The notes under the pieces are model-generated. The model made no database searches and was not told where the DNA came from. It saw nothing but the letters and a program-made list of their open reading frames with translations. Shown here one piece after another: positions 1 to 10,800 of a stretch of 64,000 nt of DNA (position 1 is the stretch's first letter; every line of letters begins with the position of its first letter). The stretch spans positions 9,192,735 through 9,256,734 of the forward strand of contig OX442420.1 in the NCBI GenBank assembly GCA_949361645.1. Direction: 5' to 3'. Origin of the DNA: Spongilla lacustris (taxonomy: Eukaryota; Porifera; Demospongiae; Spongillida; Spongillidae). The translations under genes were made by a program, and so were the position numbers.

Positions 1-1108
1 GGTTAATAACTGGTCAATTCGCAGTGCCATGTGCTGCTGACCACACCCAATGTCAAATCCCCCATACGCGTGATGGTATTCACATTGGTCAAACCCCCCA
101 CTAATCTCCTATATATGTCCCGGATTGGGGGGGGGGGGGGGGGTTGCTAGGTGCATAACCGCGGAAACTAAATTTAGAAACGAGCTTCATAGAATAAGCA
201 TACATGTACATATATCATGATCTAATCATGCATATATCTTTGCTTACATCCGTACACCAAACATGTACATTGCGTTTCGCGATACATGCATCAATCGCGA
301 GATACATAAATGTATATCGCGCGGCAACACTGCGTGCTGATAAGGCAATTACCCCTCGCTGTCACAACATGTATCAGTAGAGAATGTTCTGTACACCTCC
401 CTGGCTTACATCAGTGTGTGCAAAAGATATCTTATTTATAATTCTTATACAAAAGCGTACTCCTATGATACAAGCACGTTCCACTTTGCGACGGTATACT
501 TGCTTCCGATTGTTTAATGGCGTAACCTTTTCAATTTTGGGAGGGGCGTAGCCTTAATGTCCTTTTCCTTTTTCTCAATGGAACGTAACTGTAGCAAATT
601 TAGGATAGGCACTGCGGAAATGCTCAAATTAAGGATTATAATATTAAACCGCATCATGCATGCCATATTTAAATCTAGACTTCTCACATCTCCTAGTAAA
701 CGCTACACTGTACCAGCGTACTATATAATATAGTACGAGACAGTATATTATGCATTATATATGCCATTTAATTAGGCCATTTTAAATGTGATAATAGTTT
801 CCCGTCCGGACCTTTTACCAAAGCTTGTTTGATTTGGAGGAGGATCGATTTGAATTCGCGATGCCACGCAGCATTGTTTCTGAGAAGAACCCATACTGAT
901 GTCACGTATAATTATCAAATTTACTTAGGAATCCTAACACTGAATACAATTCCCGGTGACAATAAACAACTATACAACATAAAAATTTTTCGTTCTGGCA
1001 TACGGTCTAAAACCGCGGAATTCCGCAGTGCAGTGCCTCAATCATGCATATTACTTGTATTCGTCCTGGTTTGAAACTTGACACCTCGCCACACTGCAAG
1101 ATGCACTG
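1..1108. other. AT-rich 5' flank, no gene recognised
   Basis: No recognisable gene. It holds a G17 run at 127-143 and many TACATGTA-like words. It lies directly upstream of the receptor gene and presumably contains its promoter and 5' UTR, but no clear TATA box or initiator could be assigned. An 81-codon open frame at 829-1074 has no recognisable content. Confidence 0.5.
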
Positions 1109-2146
1109 ATGGACCATGAACTACCGTCGAAGTGTCCAGATCCGTTAGACACCTATCGCATTACATTGATCCTCTATCTTCTGACTTCGGTGGGCGCGGC
1201 GTGCGTGTTGTTGTGTACAGTTGTAATCGTCTTGGTCCTAGCGCTAAGGCTACACCGCATACTGGTCTACCGTTTGGCCGCTTACCAGGTGTTCTCCGCA
1301 TTGCTCTACGGAATAGCTTGCATCTTGCAAGTCTTTTCAGCAACGCGCAATGAACCGGCTTCGAATTCGACTAATGAGAATTCGCCATTTTGCCAGGTCA
1401 CGGGTCTTCTGGTGCTCTACTTGCAATGGGTGAAGCTGATGCTCACTGCGTGCGTAACTGCGCACCTCTTCTGCTTCGTTGTCTACTACAGAAACTTAAA
1501 GAAGTGTGAATTGGTCTACCTACTGGGATCAACACTTATCCCGTCTGTCATCGTCATCGTACCATTTATTACAAAGACGTACGGAATGGCGGGGGCGTGG
1601 TGTTGGGTGCAGGACTGGATGGACAACTGTCCTCTGAACATTAGCAGAAGTGGTGTGATCGAACAATTTGCCATCTGGTACGGTCCGGCGACAATCGTTT
1701 CGATGGTCGACTCGGTGGCTGTTGTTGTCATGACAATTGTGCTACTCAGAAGAGCGACGTCGTCACATAGAGAGAAATGGCAGCAGCACAAAGAGGCCCT
1801 TGGCCAAATGCTCCCGCTGATGGCCTACCCCATCACGTACTCTGTTCTACTGGTGGTACCTTTTGTGACGCGCGTATACATGGCACGTCCACATCAGCTG
1901 GAACCAGATGATTACATCATGATGGCCCTTACTGCAGTGTGTATGCCGCTGTGGGGTTTTGCCGCAGGAGCCGCCCTGTTGGTGCACATCTGTGTCATGA
2001 AAGTACGGAAGCAAAAGAAAACATCCGTTCAAAGTATTAACAGCAGCTACGGTTCAACTGCTTCTGATCAAGTCACCATCAACGCAAGTGACGGAAGTAC
2101 TTTCTTCGAACCTTCAAGAGAAGATTGCAATGGAGATTTGCATTAA
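1109..2146 (+). CDS. Seven-transmembrane G-protein-coupled receptor, single exon
   Basis: Encodes 345 residues with seven hydrophobic segments at about 18-47, 52-77, 94-127, 136-156, 187-213, 234-258 and 269-297, so it is a plasma-membrane receptor predicted to signal through heterotrimeric G proteins. The extracellular N-terminus is very short. C95 at the start of helix 3 and C165 in the GAWCW motif of the second extracellular loop are the expected disulfide pair. N-glycosylation sequons (NST near 86, NIS near 177) lie in predicted outer loops. The tail after 298 begins with a basic KVRKQKK stretch and is Ser/Thr-rich, as in receptors regulated by phosphorylation. The AWCW motif and overall layout recall cAMP-receptor-like/secretin-like (GPR157-type) receptors rather than rhodopsin-like ones, since no DRY or NPxxY is seen. 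The ligand is unknown. The frame is intact and intronless; a decayed copy lies at 5658-7062. Confidence 0.82.
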   Translation: MDHELPSKCPDPLDTYRITLILYLLTSVGAACVLLCTVVIVLVLALRLHRILVYRLAAYQVFSALLYGIACILQVFSATRNEPASNSTNENSPFCQVTGLLVLYLQWVKLMLTACVTAHLFCFVVYYRNLKKCELVYLLGSTLIPSVIVIVPFITKTYGMAGAWCWVQDWMDNCPLNISRSGVIEQFAIWYGPATIVSMVDSVAVVVMTIVLLRRATSSHREKWQQHKEALGQMLPLMAYPITYSVLLVVPFVTRVYMARPHQLEPDDYIMMALTAVCMPLWGFAAGAALLVHICVMKVRKQKKTSVQSINSSYGSTASDQVTINASDGSTFFEPSREDCNGDLH

Positions 2147-2193
2147 GACTGAAGTAGGCATGGAGTTCGGATAGTCATGAGACGTGCATATAA

Positions 2194-2967
2194 GTAGCCT
2201 CGTCCCCAGGCCCTGTTTTTTATAAGTTGCGGGGGCGAAAAACAGGCAGGGTCCTAGCGCGCATGCGCTAACCATTACCAATACGCTTGGTAATCGCATA
2301 CTGTTGTAATTTTTGTTTGTAAACCTTTCCGTGCACCATCTCGTTCTCAGCGTAAACTCTTCCTCGTCCCAGACTGTCGTATATGTAGAGTTTCGTACGT
2401 CGACTTACTATCCCTGCTCCTTGGACCACCCTACGATTGGTACGTGTAGGCTGGCCACCTCACGCTACTTGCCATCTTTAGCCGAAGCCACAATGTTGAC
2501 AACCTATTTGTACTCTCGTGGTGCGCACTCATTGGAACTACCCAAATATTGGTGACGAGGTATCGACGGACAAGGCCTTTGTGTAAGTGTTGGGTATTTC
2601 AAATGAGTGCGCACCACGAGAGTACAAGTATAGGTTGTCAGCATTGTGGCTTCGGCTAAAGATGGCAAGTAGCGTGAGGTGGCCAGCCTACACGTACCAA
2701 TCGTAGAGGTAAGAACTTGGTCCAAGGAGCAGAGGTAGTAAGTCGACGTACGAAACTCTACATATACGACAGTCTGGGACGAGGAAGAGTTTACGCTGAG
2801 AACGAGATAGTGTACGGAAAGGTTTACAAACAAAAATTACAACAGTATGCGATTACCAAGCGTATTGGTAATGGCAAGCGCATGCGCGCTAGGACCCTGC
2901 CAGTGTATACCAGGCCCTGTTTTTCGCCCCCGCAACTTATAAAAAACAGGGCCTGGGGACGAGGCTA
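2194..2967. mobile_element. Fold-back, hAT-like non-autonomous element with 8-bp target duplication
   Basis: Two arms of roughly 350 bp are near-perfect reverse complements around a short centre near 2570. The outer ends read TAGCCTCGTCCCCAGG and its complement. The 8-bp word GCATATAA flanks both ends (2186-2193 and 2968-2975), the target-site length of hAT elements. The right arm carries a ~10-bp insertion near 2902 that the left lacks. It has no coding capacity. The termini resemble those of the element at 34205-34787 (TAGTCTCGTACCCAG), suggesting one family. Confidence 0.8.
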
Positions 2968-2991
2968 GCATATAACGGCATCTGTATTAGA

Positions 2992-3823
2992 TATATGGGA
3001 AAGTTTACGAGAAAAGGGACCTAGCGTGTATTATAAAAAAGTATAATAAAAATGCATTACGTTTGATTTGCTATAACTTCCGAACAGTAAACGCTATCAA
3101 CTTCCTATTTTCAACACTTCATACTGCACCATTTCTCTATGGTAAAATACATTTTGGAGTCTTGCACTTGCTCCGTGTCAGTATTGCAACGTTCGATACC
3201 CCACTGGATTCAAACCCGCCATAACTTTCGGTAGGAGTAATCAATTCGCTTCAAATTCGGTTTGTAGGTAGAGAGGTCCTATACCTATCGATTTGTTCTG
3301 TTCGTTGATTTTTATGCCATCCGTTACGGAGATACAGTTGAACAAACTACGTGCACGTTTTCCCGCTTGATTCGCGCCAATGTTATAATCCCCGCCTCCC
3401 CATACATTGAGCGGAACGCAATTTGCCCAAATCATTGGCGCGAATCGAGCGCGAAAATGGGCACGTAGTTTGTTCAACTGTATCTCCGTAATGGATGGCA
3501 TAAAAATCAACGAACAGAACAAATCGATAGGTATAGGACCTCTCTACCTACAAACCGAATTTGAAGCGAATTGATTACTCCTACCGAAAGTTATGGCGGG
3601 TTTGAACCCAGTGTGGTATCGAACGTTGCAATACTGACACGGAGCAAGTGCAAGACTCCAAAATATATTCTACCATAAAGAAATGGTGCAGTATGAAGTG
3701 TTGGAAATAGGAAGTTGATAGCGTTAACTGTTCGGAAGTTATAGCAAATCAAACGTAATGCATTTTTATTATACTTTTTTATAATACACGCTAGGTCCCT
3801 TTTCTCGTAAACTTTCCCATATA
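2992..3823. mobile_element. Fold-back element, TATATGGGA terminus family (short form)
   Basis: About 400-bp arms are reverse complements, meeting near 3410 around a short loop rich in AATCATTGGCGCGAAT-like sequence. The ends read TATATGGGA and TCCCATATA. About 400 bp of each arm closely matches the terminal repeats of the 12-kb element at 37694-49630, and the central part matches the element at 36864-37685. There is no coding capacity; open frames here are arm shadows. A target duplication could not be fixed because both flanks are AT-rich. Confidence 0.8.
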
Positions 3824-5657
3824 GTGATTATATATAGTATTGCTGGATCGAGGGCCGTCAATCACTCAATTGCATGGATGCACTCATGCATTGCTTAATC
3901 TCCCAATGGCACTGTCATGCATGAATTTGCCATGCATGCATGCAGGCTCTACTGAACCGCTATATCCAGCACATACAAGATGAATTAGAATGATGCCTTA
4001 TAAGGATGCTCAAATCAATTACAGAAAAGATGATGCATGGTGGATCATGAGATCAGAAATCATGAGTCATATTTCCCTATATACCATGCATATATAGTTA
4101 AAATAGCAAGCTGCACGAATGGGCATTTTTGCTCTGACAGCACCTGCCGAAAGAATATTTTCCATTTTCTTCTTAAGCTGGACTGATAGTGCACTGCATG
4201 GTTAAATAAAGATCACAATGAATGGGATTCGATTCAATTCTCTTTGGTTATCGAGTCACCACGCAAGCACGCAGAGAAGTACTGACAGGCTTCTCACCAT
4301 TTTGAAGACTGCAGATAGCAGCAGGGGCAGTTGAGTCATATTGGTATACAGTGACATAAATCCATTCAGTAAGACAGCTGCTGTAAACATATGCACGGCA
4401 TGGTAGCTCTATAGGTTGACGTTGCATGTCCAAAAAAATTGGATCTACCATCAATATCTGTTCAAAGATGGCATAGGTACTTTTGTTATCATAGCTATCA
4501 CAGCAATCATGCCTGTAGGTGTGCATACCATAGCTGCTGACTTATAGAGGCAGCCTGCAATCCATGATTGTAAGACGGTATAGCTACATGTATGTATTTC
4601 TGTGAGGGGCAGGAATTGTGGCACCACGAGAAAACACATGCATATTCTTACTTGCCACTCCTGTGTCTTTTGTGACTACTTATAAGGGCGGGGGGGGGGG
4701 GGGGGGAATACAAAGGCCGCCCGAGTGAAGGATTACACTATGCGTTGGGACATGCGTTTAGGATGAATAAAATAGTTTTACTGGTTGAAAATGGTCTCAT
4801 TCATAATGTGCATTACTGCTACAAAGTTTTGGGTTCTTGATGGGTGAAATTTTAATGAGATAACTGTAAATGATGCCAGAGGCAGAGTGTGGAAACGTGT
4901 CACATAAGCCATAATAGACCAAATCAGATTAATGTTACATGTATAAACCTTATGCTCAATTACAAACGTGTGGCTATATCTGAGGTAAGAGTGGCTTGGC
5001 AAGGCTTTTACCTGCGAGATTCCTGGGTGAAATGGAGTGGCCTGGGTTTTGAGGATGCGGCTCCGGATCATGAAATGAAACACAATCTATACACTTATTT
5101 AGCTTACATGTATTTCACTTTCTGCTGTTTGTTTTTAATACCTAGTACTGACACAATCTCTTCCCTCATCAGGATTTCCTCCCACGATGGTCTCCCTCCC
5201 TGTCACTAACTTCTCCTTGATCTCCCCCTTTCCATTGCTCTTCTTCACGTAACTGGCCTTGTCTTCCTGTCGCCTCAGCTCAGCTTCCTGCATGGGCCTG
5301 TGTTTTCCCCTGCATCACAGACTGTCTGCTCTCTCACCATCGCTACTCTCTGAGTTCACCAGTCTTCATCATGATCTCTTTCATGTTCTCCTTGCTATAA
5401 TTTGTTTCGCTTAACTCCATTGTACCGAATGCGAACATAACACGACGTTCAGCTGACAACACATCACTAACTCCACCCTATCACCAAGTCTGGTCTACTG
5501 AACAATCTCCACAGCTAAAAAGCACTATGCACCATCACTGACTCCACCTAGAAGGGACGTCAGTTAAGAGGTACATATGTACCAGTTGTTCTCCAGAATA
5601 ATATTCATTTAAAGGGGGCATCTCCAAACTATTTTTTTTTGGGGGGGGGGGGGGGGG
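3824..5657. other. Non-coding stretch with poly(G) runs
   Basis: No gene is supported. It contains short ATGCAT-rich repeats near 3870-3960, a G17 run at 4690-4706 and a G23 run at 5641-5663. Open frames of 60-110 codons overlap in both directions and have no recognisable motifs. Confidence 0.5.
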
Positions 5658-7062
5658 GGGGGGCATGGTGTGGGTGTGTCCTCTGAACAGTGACAGAACA
5701 ATATGCCATTTGTCATCAAGTGCTACAGTGGTATGCAAGGTCTGTGGACATATTTAAGTGTGTGATAAAAACATAGATCACAGATATTTCAACAATTTCA
5801 TTATGCATGTGCCCTTGCCTCATTATGGACTATGCATGCAAACCAAATATGGCAATTTGTTTGGTCCGGCGACAATTTTGTGCATAGTAAACTCAGTGGC
5901 TGTTGCTGTTGTTGTACTAGTAAGGTCGCATGGAGAAGGATGGCAAATGAGGCCCTTTGCCAAATGCCCCCATTCTGGATAAGGATTACACCCTAGTATC
6001 ACAGAAAAAAGTTATAAATGTCCAGCCTGGATTTTTTAGGCTGGTTTTTAACAAAAACCAGGGACAATTATAACTTTGTTGGACAAAATGTAAGGGGTTA
6101 CATGTATTTGCCCAGACATGTTTTTAAAATGACCGGACATGAATATGTATTCTTTAAGTACAAACTTACTTTTATATTTTGCATTAACGCTCTTCAAACG
6201 CCCCATTGCTACCTTATGAATCTCTCTAGTTGCTGCTTCATTACAACAGATGTCTTTACATTGCTAGTGCTAGTTGTTGTGCATAGCCCGACCTTCGCAT
6301 ATTCTATTTATAGTACTAGTATACGCGAAGGTCGGGCTAGATTGGTACCCCCAAAAGTTTCGTGACAATGCAATGCTGTCTTTGTAGCGTTTACACACAC
6401 CACAAAACAAAAACGCTACGTGGTCGACAATATCGTGTTCCAGTTCACAGCAATGCTACACGAGCGCCTGGTGATCACGATCATTGTCCCGTTGCCATTT
6501 GACGAAGCTAAAGGTACATGTAGCTCTCGTTACTTGTCGCGTAGTTTTTTTTTTTTACATAAGGATCAGGGCAGGCTTTTGCTACTTCAAATTTCGAAAT
6601 CACCTGTGCGTTTTTGTCCGGATAGTTAATTGACCGCCGGACAATAGACTAAATTAGCCGGACAAATGTCCGGTGTCCGGGCGTTATAATTGTCCCTAAA
6701 AACCCATCCTGGTATTGAGCATCTAGTGTGGAAATAGCGTAAAAACCATCCTGGGATCGAGCATCCAGGGTGGAAATAGATACTCAATCCCAGGATGGTT
6801 TTTATGCTATCAGGATGGGTTTTTGTTAAAAACCAGCCAAAAAAATCCAGGCTGGACGTTTATAACTTTTTCCTGTGTATGTATGCCATTGGGCACCCTG
6901 TTGGGGTGCAGATGTGTGTAAAAATATGTCCAAATATGGAAGGTGCGGTTGAAATATTAATAAGGATATTACTACAGTTCACTGGTTTCCCGTGAGGTCA
7001 CCATGAGTGCAAGCGACAAAAGTACATTCTTTGAACCTCCAACAGAAGATCATAATGGTGCA
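5658..7062 (+). pseudogene. Decayed copy of the 7TM receptor gene, split by a transposon
   Basis: Several blocks match the intact gene at 1109-2146 in order: 5664-5716 matches its second outer loop (GTGTCCTCTGAACA), 5852-5990 its helices 5-6 (GTCCGGCGACAAT), 6878-6960 its helix 7, and 6998-7062 the C-terminal tail (SxSDxSTFFEPP). The blocks carry indels, in-frame stops and a ~130-bp interruption near 5720-5850. An 878-bp inverted-repeat element sits between the helix 6 and helix 7 blocks. The N-terminal half was not found. This is a dead partial duplicate. Confidence 0.75.
6000..6877. mobile_element. Inverted-repeat (MITE-like) element inside receptor pseudogene
   Basis: The ends are reverse complements over about 60 bp, starting CACAGAAAAAAGTTATAAA and ending with its complement. 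TAT directly flanks both ends (5997-5999 and 6878-6880), a possible 3-bp target duplication. Homology to the receptor gene resumes on both sides, so the borders are supported independently of the repeats. The interior has further inverted repeats (GCCCGACCTTCGC at about 6286 and its complement at about 6324) but no credible gene. The superfamily is uncertain. Confidence 0.72.
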
Positions 7063-7629
7063 GTACTCAAGAGAGAGGGGCAGTCCCATTTATGTGACAG
7101 TTTTACTGTACTTTTAACTTCCAGGACCAGCGTTACCAGTTTGACCAAATCCGGGCGTCGATGGGTGCTGGCCACTCCTCTTCCATGTAGGAGTGTGGCA
7201 CTAGGCACTGCCCACCTGTGGGCGTTCTGATCCTGCCCAGATCACGTCACTAACTTTAATAGCACTTGACAGAATAAAATTAAAATAAAACGAAAGACTC
7301 AATGATTGCAGCAGACTGGCGAACACATGTGCGAGGCTCCAGCCCTTATGTAGCCGATTTGGCATGGGCACAAGCATTGGTTAACTGCCTTAAACTGTAT
7401 TTACTTATACAGGGCAACATCTGCACATATGCATTCTTCAATATCTATAAATGCACGTACTTCTGCAGTTTTGTGCCCCTCCCCTAGCTGTCTAGGAGGG
7501 GTGCCATTATTAATATTACATAATGCAAACGATGGTGCTCAAAATAAACAAGAGACAATATAAGCACAGTATGCAAATCAGTTATATGCTTGTAGCCAGT
7601 CACAACATAAGGAGGAGTGGCATACATGT
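7063..7629. other. Intergenic, no gene recognised
   Basis: Sequence between the receptor pseudogene and the 3' end of the PDCD7-like gene. It contains AATAAA-like words on both strands (for example near 7270) but nothing coding that can be supported. Confidence 0.4.
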
Positions 7630-7896
7630 AGAAGTCCATGACACACACACATACATACACACATACATACACACATATACACATACATACATACATACAT
7701 ACATACATACATACATACACACATACATACATACAAACACATACATACATACACATACATACATACACATACATACATACACACATACATACATACGCAC
7801 ATACACAAACACACAAATTTACACACACATACATACACATGCACACAACACACACAAACACACACACACAAACACACATACACACACATACACACG
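7630..7896. repeat. (ACATAC/ACAC)n microsatellite abutting a stop codon
   Basis: Almost pure alternating ACAT/ACAC repeat of ~265 bp. On the minus strand it starts 3 bp after the stop codon of the PDCD7-like gene, so it forms the beginning of that gene's 3' UTR. Long open frames in several phases here are repeat artefacts. Confidence 0.9.
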
Positions 7897-7899
7897 TTA

Positions 7900-10800
7900 T
7901 CATATATCAGGCACACTCCTCTGCAGGTATTGCTCCCACATCACGCTGCTGGGTAACGAAGGACACACCCCTCCAACCGGAACAGGATGCCCATGAGGTG
8001 ACAAGAACTTGTCCCATTCAGACCTGTAAGGTGCACAACATGGTCTGGATCATGCCGTGTATCATCAAGTGTGGATTCCGATGGGTGTGCTTAGTATAGG
8101 GTAAGGTATCATTGTGCATGGGTGTGCTTAGTATAGGGTAAGGTATCATTGTGCATGGGTGTGCTTAGTGTAGTGTAAGGTATCATTGTGCATGGGTGTG
8201 CTTAGTGTAGGGTAAGGTATCATCGATGGGTGTGCTTAGTGTAGGGTAAGGTATCATCGATGGGTGTGCTTAGTGTAGGGTAAGGTATCATTGTGCATGT
8301 TGCCATTGCATCAAGAAGAACAGGGATTTCATGCCCTGCTCCTACAAACACATGATTTCCCCTAATGATTTCCTAACGTTTGTCACAATACCAAACAGGT
8401 ACATACGAGTGCAGTGGTGTGGTGTAGGAAGATGTTTATTGGAAGTGGATGCACTACCCTATCACCAAGCACTTACACATATGAGCAAGCACATATGAGC
8501 AAGCACATATGAGCAAGCACATATGACAAAGGAATTCTGCTGTCTTTGACAACATTCTTCTTTTTTTTTATGCGGGTGTGCCAGCATGGGACTAAATGAT
8601 CCTTGAACACTAACTTCGTGCTCCCTCAGTAACCAAGCTAAACACATCCCAAGCTAAACACATCCCAAGCTAAACACATCCCAAGCTAGACACATCCCAA
8701 GCTAGACACATCCCAAGCTAGACACATCCCAAGCTAGACACATCCCAAGCTAGACACATCCCAAGCTTGACATATCCCAAGCTAGACACATCCCAAGCTA
8801 GACACATCCCAAGCTAGACACATCCCAAGCTAGACACATCCCAAGCTACACACACCCCAAGCCTGAAGCAGCAGTCCCCTCACCTGATGGCCACAAGGGC
8901 ATCGACACTCTGTTCGGCCTGGAGGTAATACTCACTCAGGGACAGTGGATGGTCTGGAGCAGGTGCTGACGATTGAATCGGTTCATCCTCCACAACTGGG
9001 GCTGTGTGAGTGTGCACTTAAACCAAAACATATCTCAGTATCACTTATCCACCATCCCTAATCTACCGTCCACTATCAGTCAAACTGTCGCTATCTTTAC
9101 AAATGCCCTCCTCCCCAGTCAACTGAATATTCCTTACTGACAATATTTGCCTCCCAGTCCACCAGCTGATACCTATCTCCTCCCAGTCCACCAGCAGGCA
9201 CCATATCTCCTCCCCAGTCCACCAGCTGATACCTATCTCCTCCCAGTCCACCAGCAGGCACCATATCTCCTCCCCAGTCCACCAGCTGAACCTATCTCCT
9301 CCCCAGTCCACCAGAAGGCACCATATCTCCTCCCCAGTCCACCAGCTGAACCTATCTCCTCCCCAGTCCACCAGAAGGTACCATATCTCCTCCCCAGTCC
9401 ACCAGCTGATACCTATCTCCTCCCCAGTCCATCCCTATCTCCTCCCCAGTCCATCAACTGCAACCACCTCTCCTCCCCAGTCCATCACCCGGAGCCTCAC
9501 CGACTTGCTTCCTGGACCTCTCCATCTTCTCCATCACCTCCTCCTTCATCAGCACCCTCAAGGCATGCTCCTCACTCTCGTACACAGAGGCCTGGGAGGT
9601 GAGGAGGGTGTGGAGAGAGGTGCAAGTGGCAGCAAACCTCTCATCCTCCTCAACATGAGGGCCATCACCTGTACAGTAATAAAAGCATTGGTGGGTGTGG
9701 TCATGGGTGTGGTCATAAGGTAAACAACATACATACAGACAGACATACACACACATACATGCATGCATACATACATACATACATACATACATACATACAT
9801 ACATACATACATACATACAATACATACATACATACATACATACATACATACATGCATGCGACACACCCACAACCCTTCAGCCTTGCCTTTCTTCCTGGAA
9901 GCATCTCTCCTGAGGTCCCTCAGCTCCCTCAGGACAGCCACCAGCCTCACGTTCTGTTGGATGTCACTGCTCTTCTTCCTCACCTCACCCAACACACCAC
10001 CGGCCGACTTCTGCACTGCTGCCTCCTGTGGAGAGGGGAGGGGGATGAGGGTGTGGCCTCCTGTTTAGAAGGTGAGGGTGTGGTCTCCTTTTTAGAGGGG
10101 AGGGATGAGGGTGTGGCCTCCTGTTTAGAAGGTGATCCGGGGATGAGGGTGTGGCCTCTTTTTAGAGGGAGAGATGGCTCCCTTACGTATCCCTCTCCCT
10201 TATATCCCCTCCCCCACTTATACCCCCTTATGTAATCCCACTCCCCCTTCCCTCCTCCCAGGCCCGGGACCTACAGCCATGGCCCCTCCACACCCACTCA
10301 CCGTCTTCTTCCTCAGCTCCTGGGACCTCTTCTCCTCTAGCCAGTGGGAGGCGCCCTGCTCTGCCTGTGTCCGCCTATGATGCTCCTCCTCCCTCCTCCT
10401 CCCCAGACTAGCTCTTTTACGGGCCTAATGTGACAAAGCAATAATATAGCAACAAGACCCATAGAGGAACGAATAATCCACAGTGTACATCTCTTCCCAT
10501 AGTCTTACTTCCATATAGTGCACGCCTCCACACAGTCCTACTTCCATATAGTGCACACCTACACATAGCTCTCCTTTCATATAGTGCCCACCATTGCATA
10601 TGCAATTCACTAACCCTTCTTGCTCTGGAAAGTTGCAACTTCTTAACGATCGCATCCATCACACCTTCAGATTCAAACGCCCCTCTGATCTCCCGCAATT
10701 CTCTCTGTAAAAGTTAAGTAGAAGCATTGGACCAGGTCCCCAGACCAACACATATTGCATAGGAGTACTGATCATGTCTACCAGGTCCCCAGACCAACAC

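Noticed and set aside
829..1074. 81-codon frame upstream of the receptor gene
   Set aside because: No motif, and it ends just before the receptor start; most likely 5' flank.
7484..7996. Long Thr/His/Tyr and Cys/Met/Val open frames
   Set aside because: They are translations of the ACAT/ACAC microsatellite in different phases.
9147..9602. Pro-rich 151-codon plus-strand frame
   Set aside because: It arises from the intron 6 minisatellite and antisense of exon 6.
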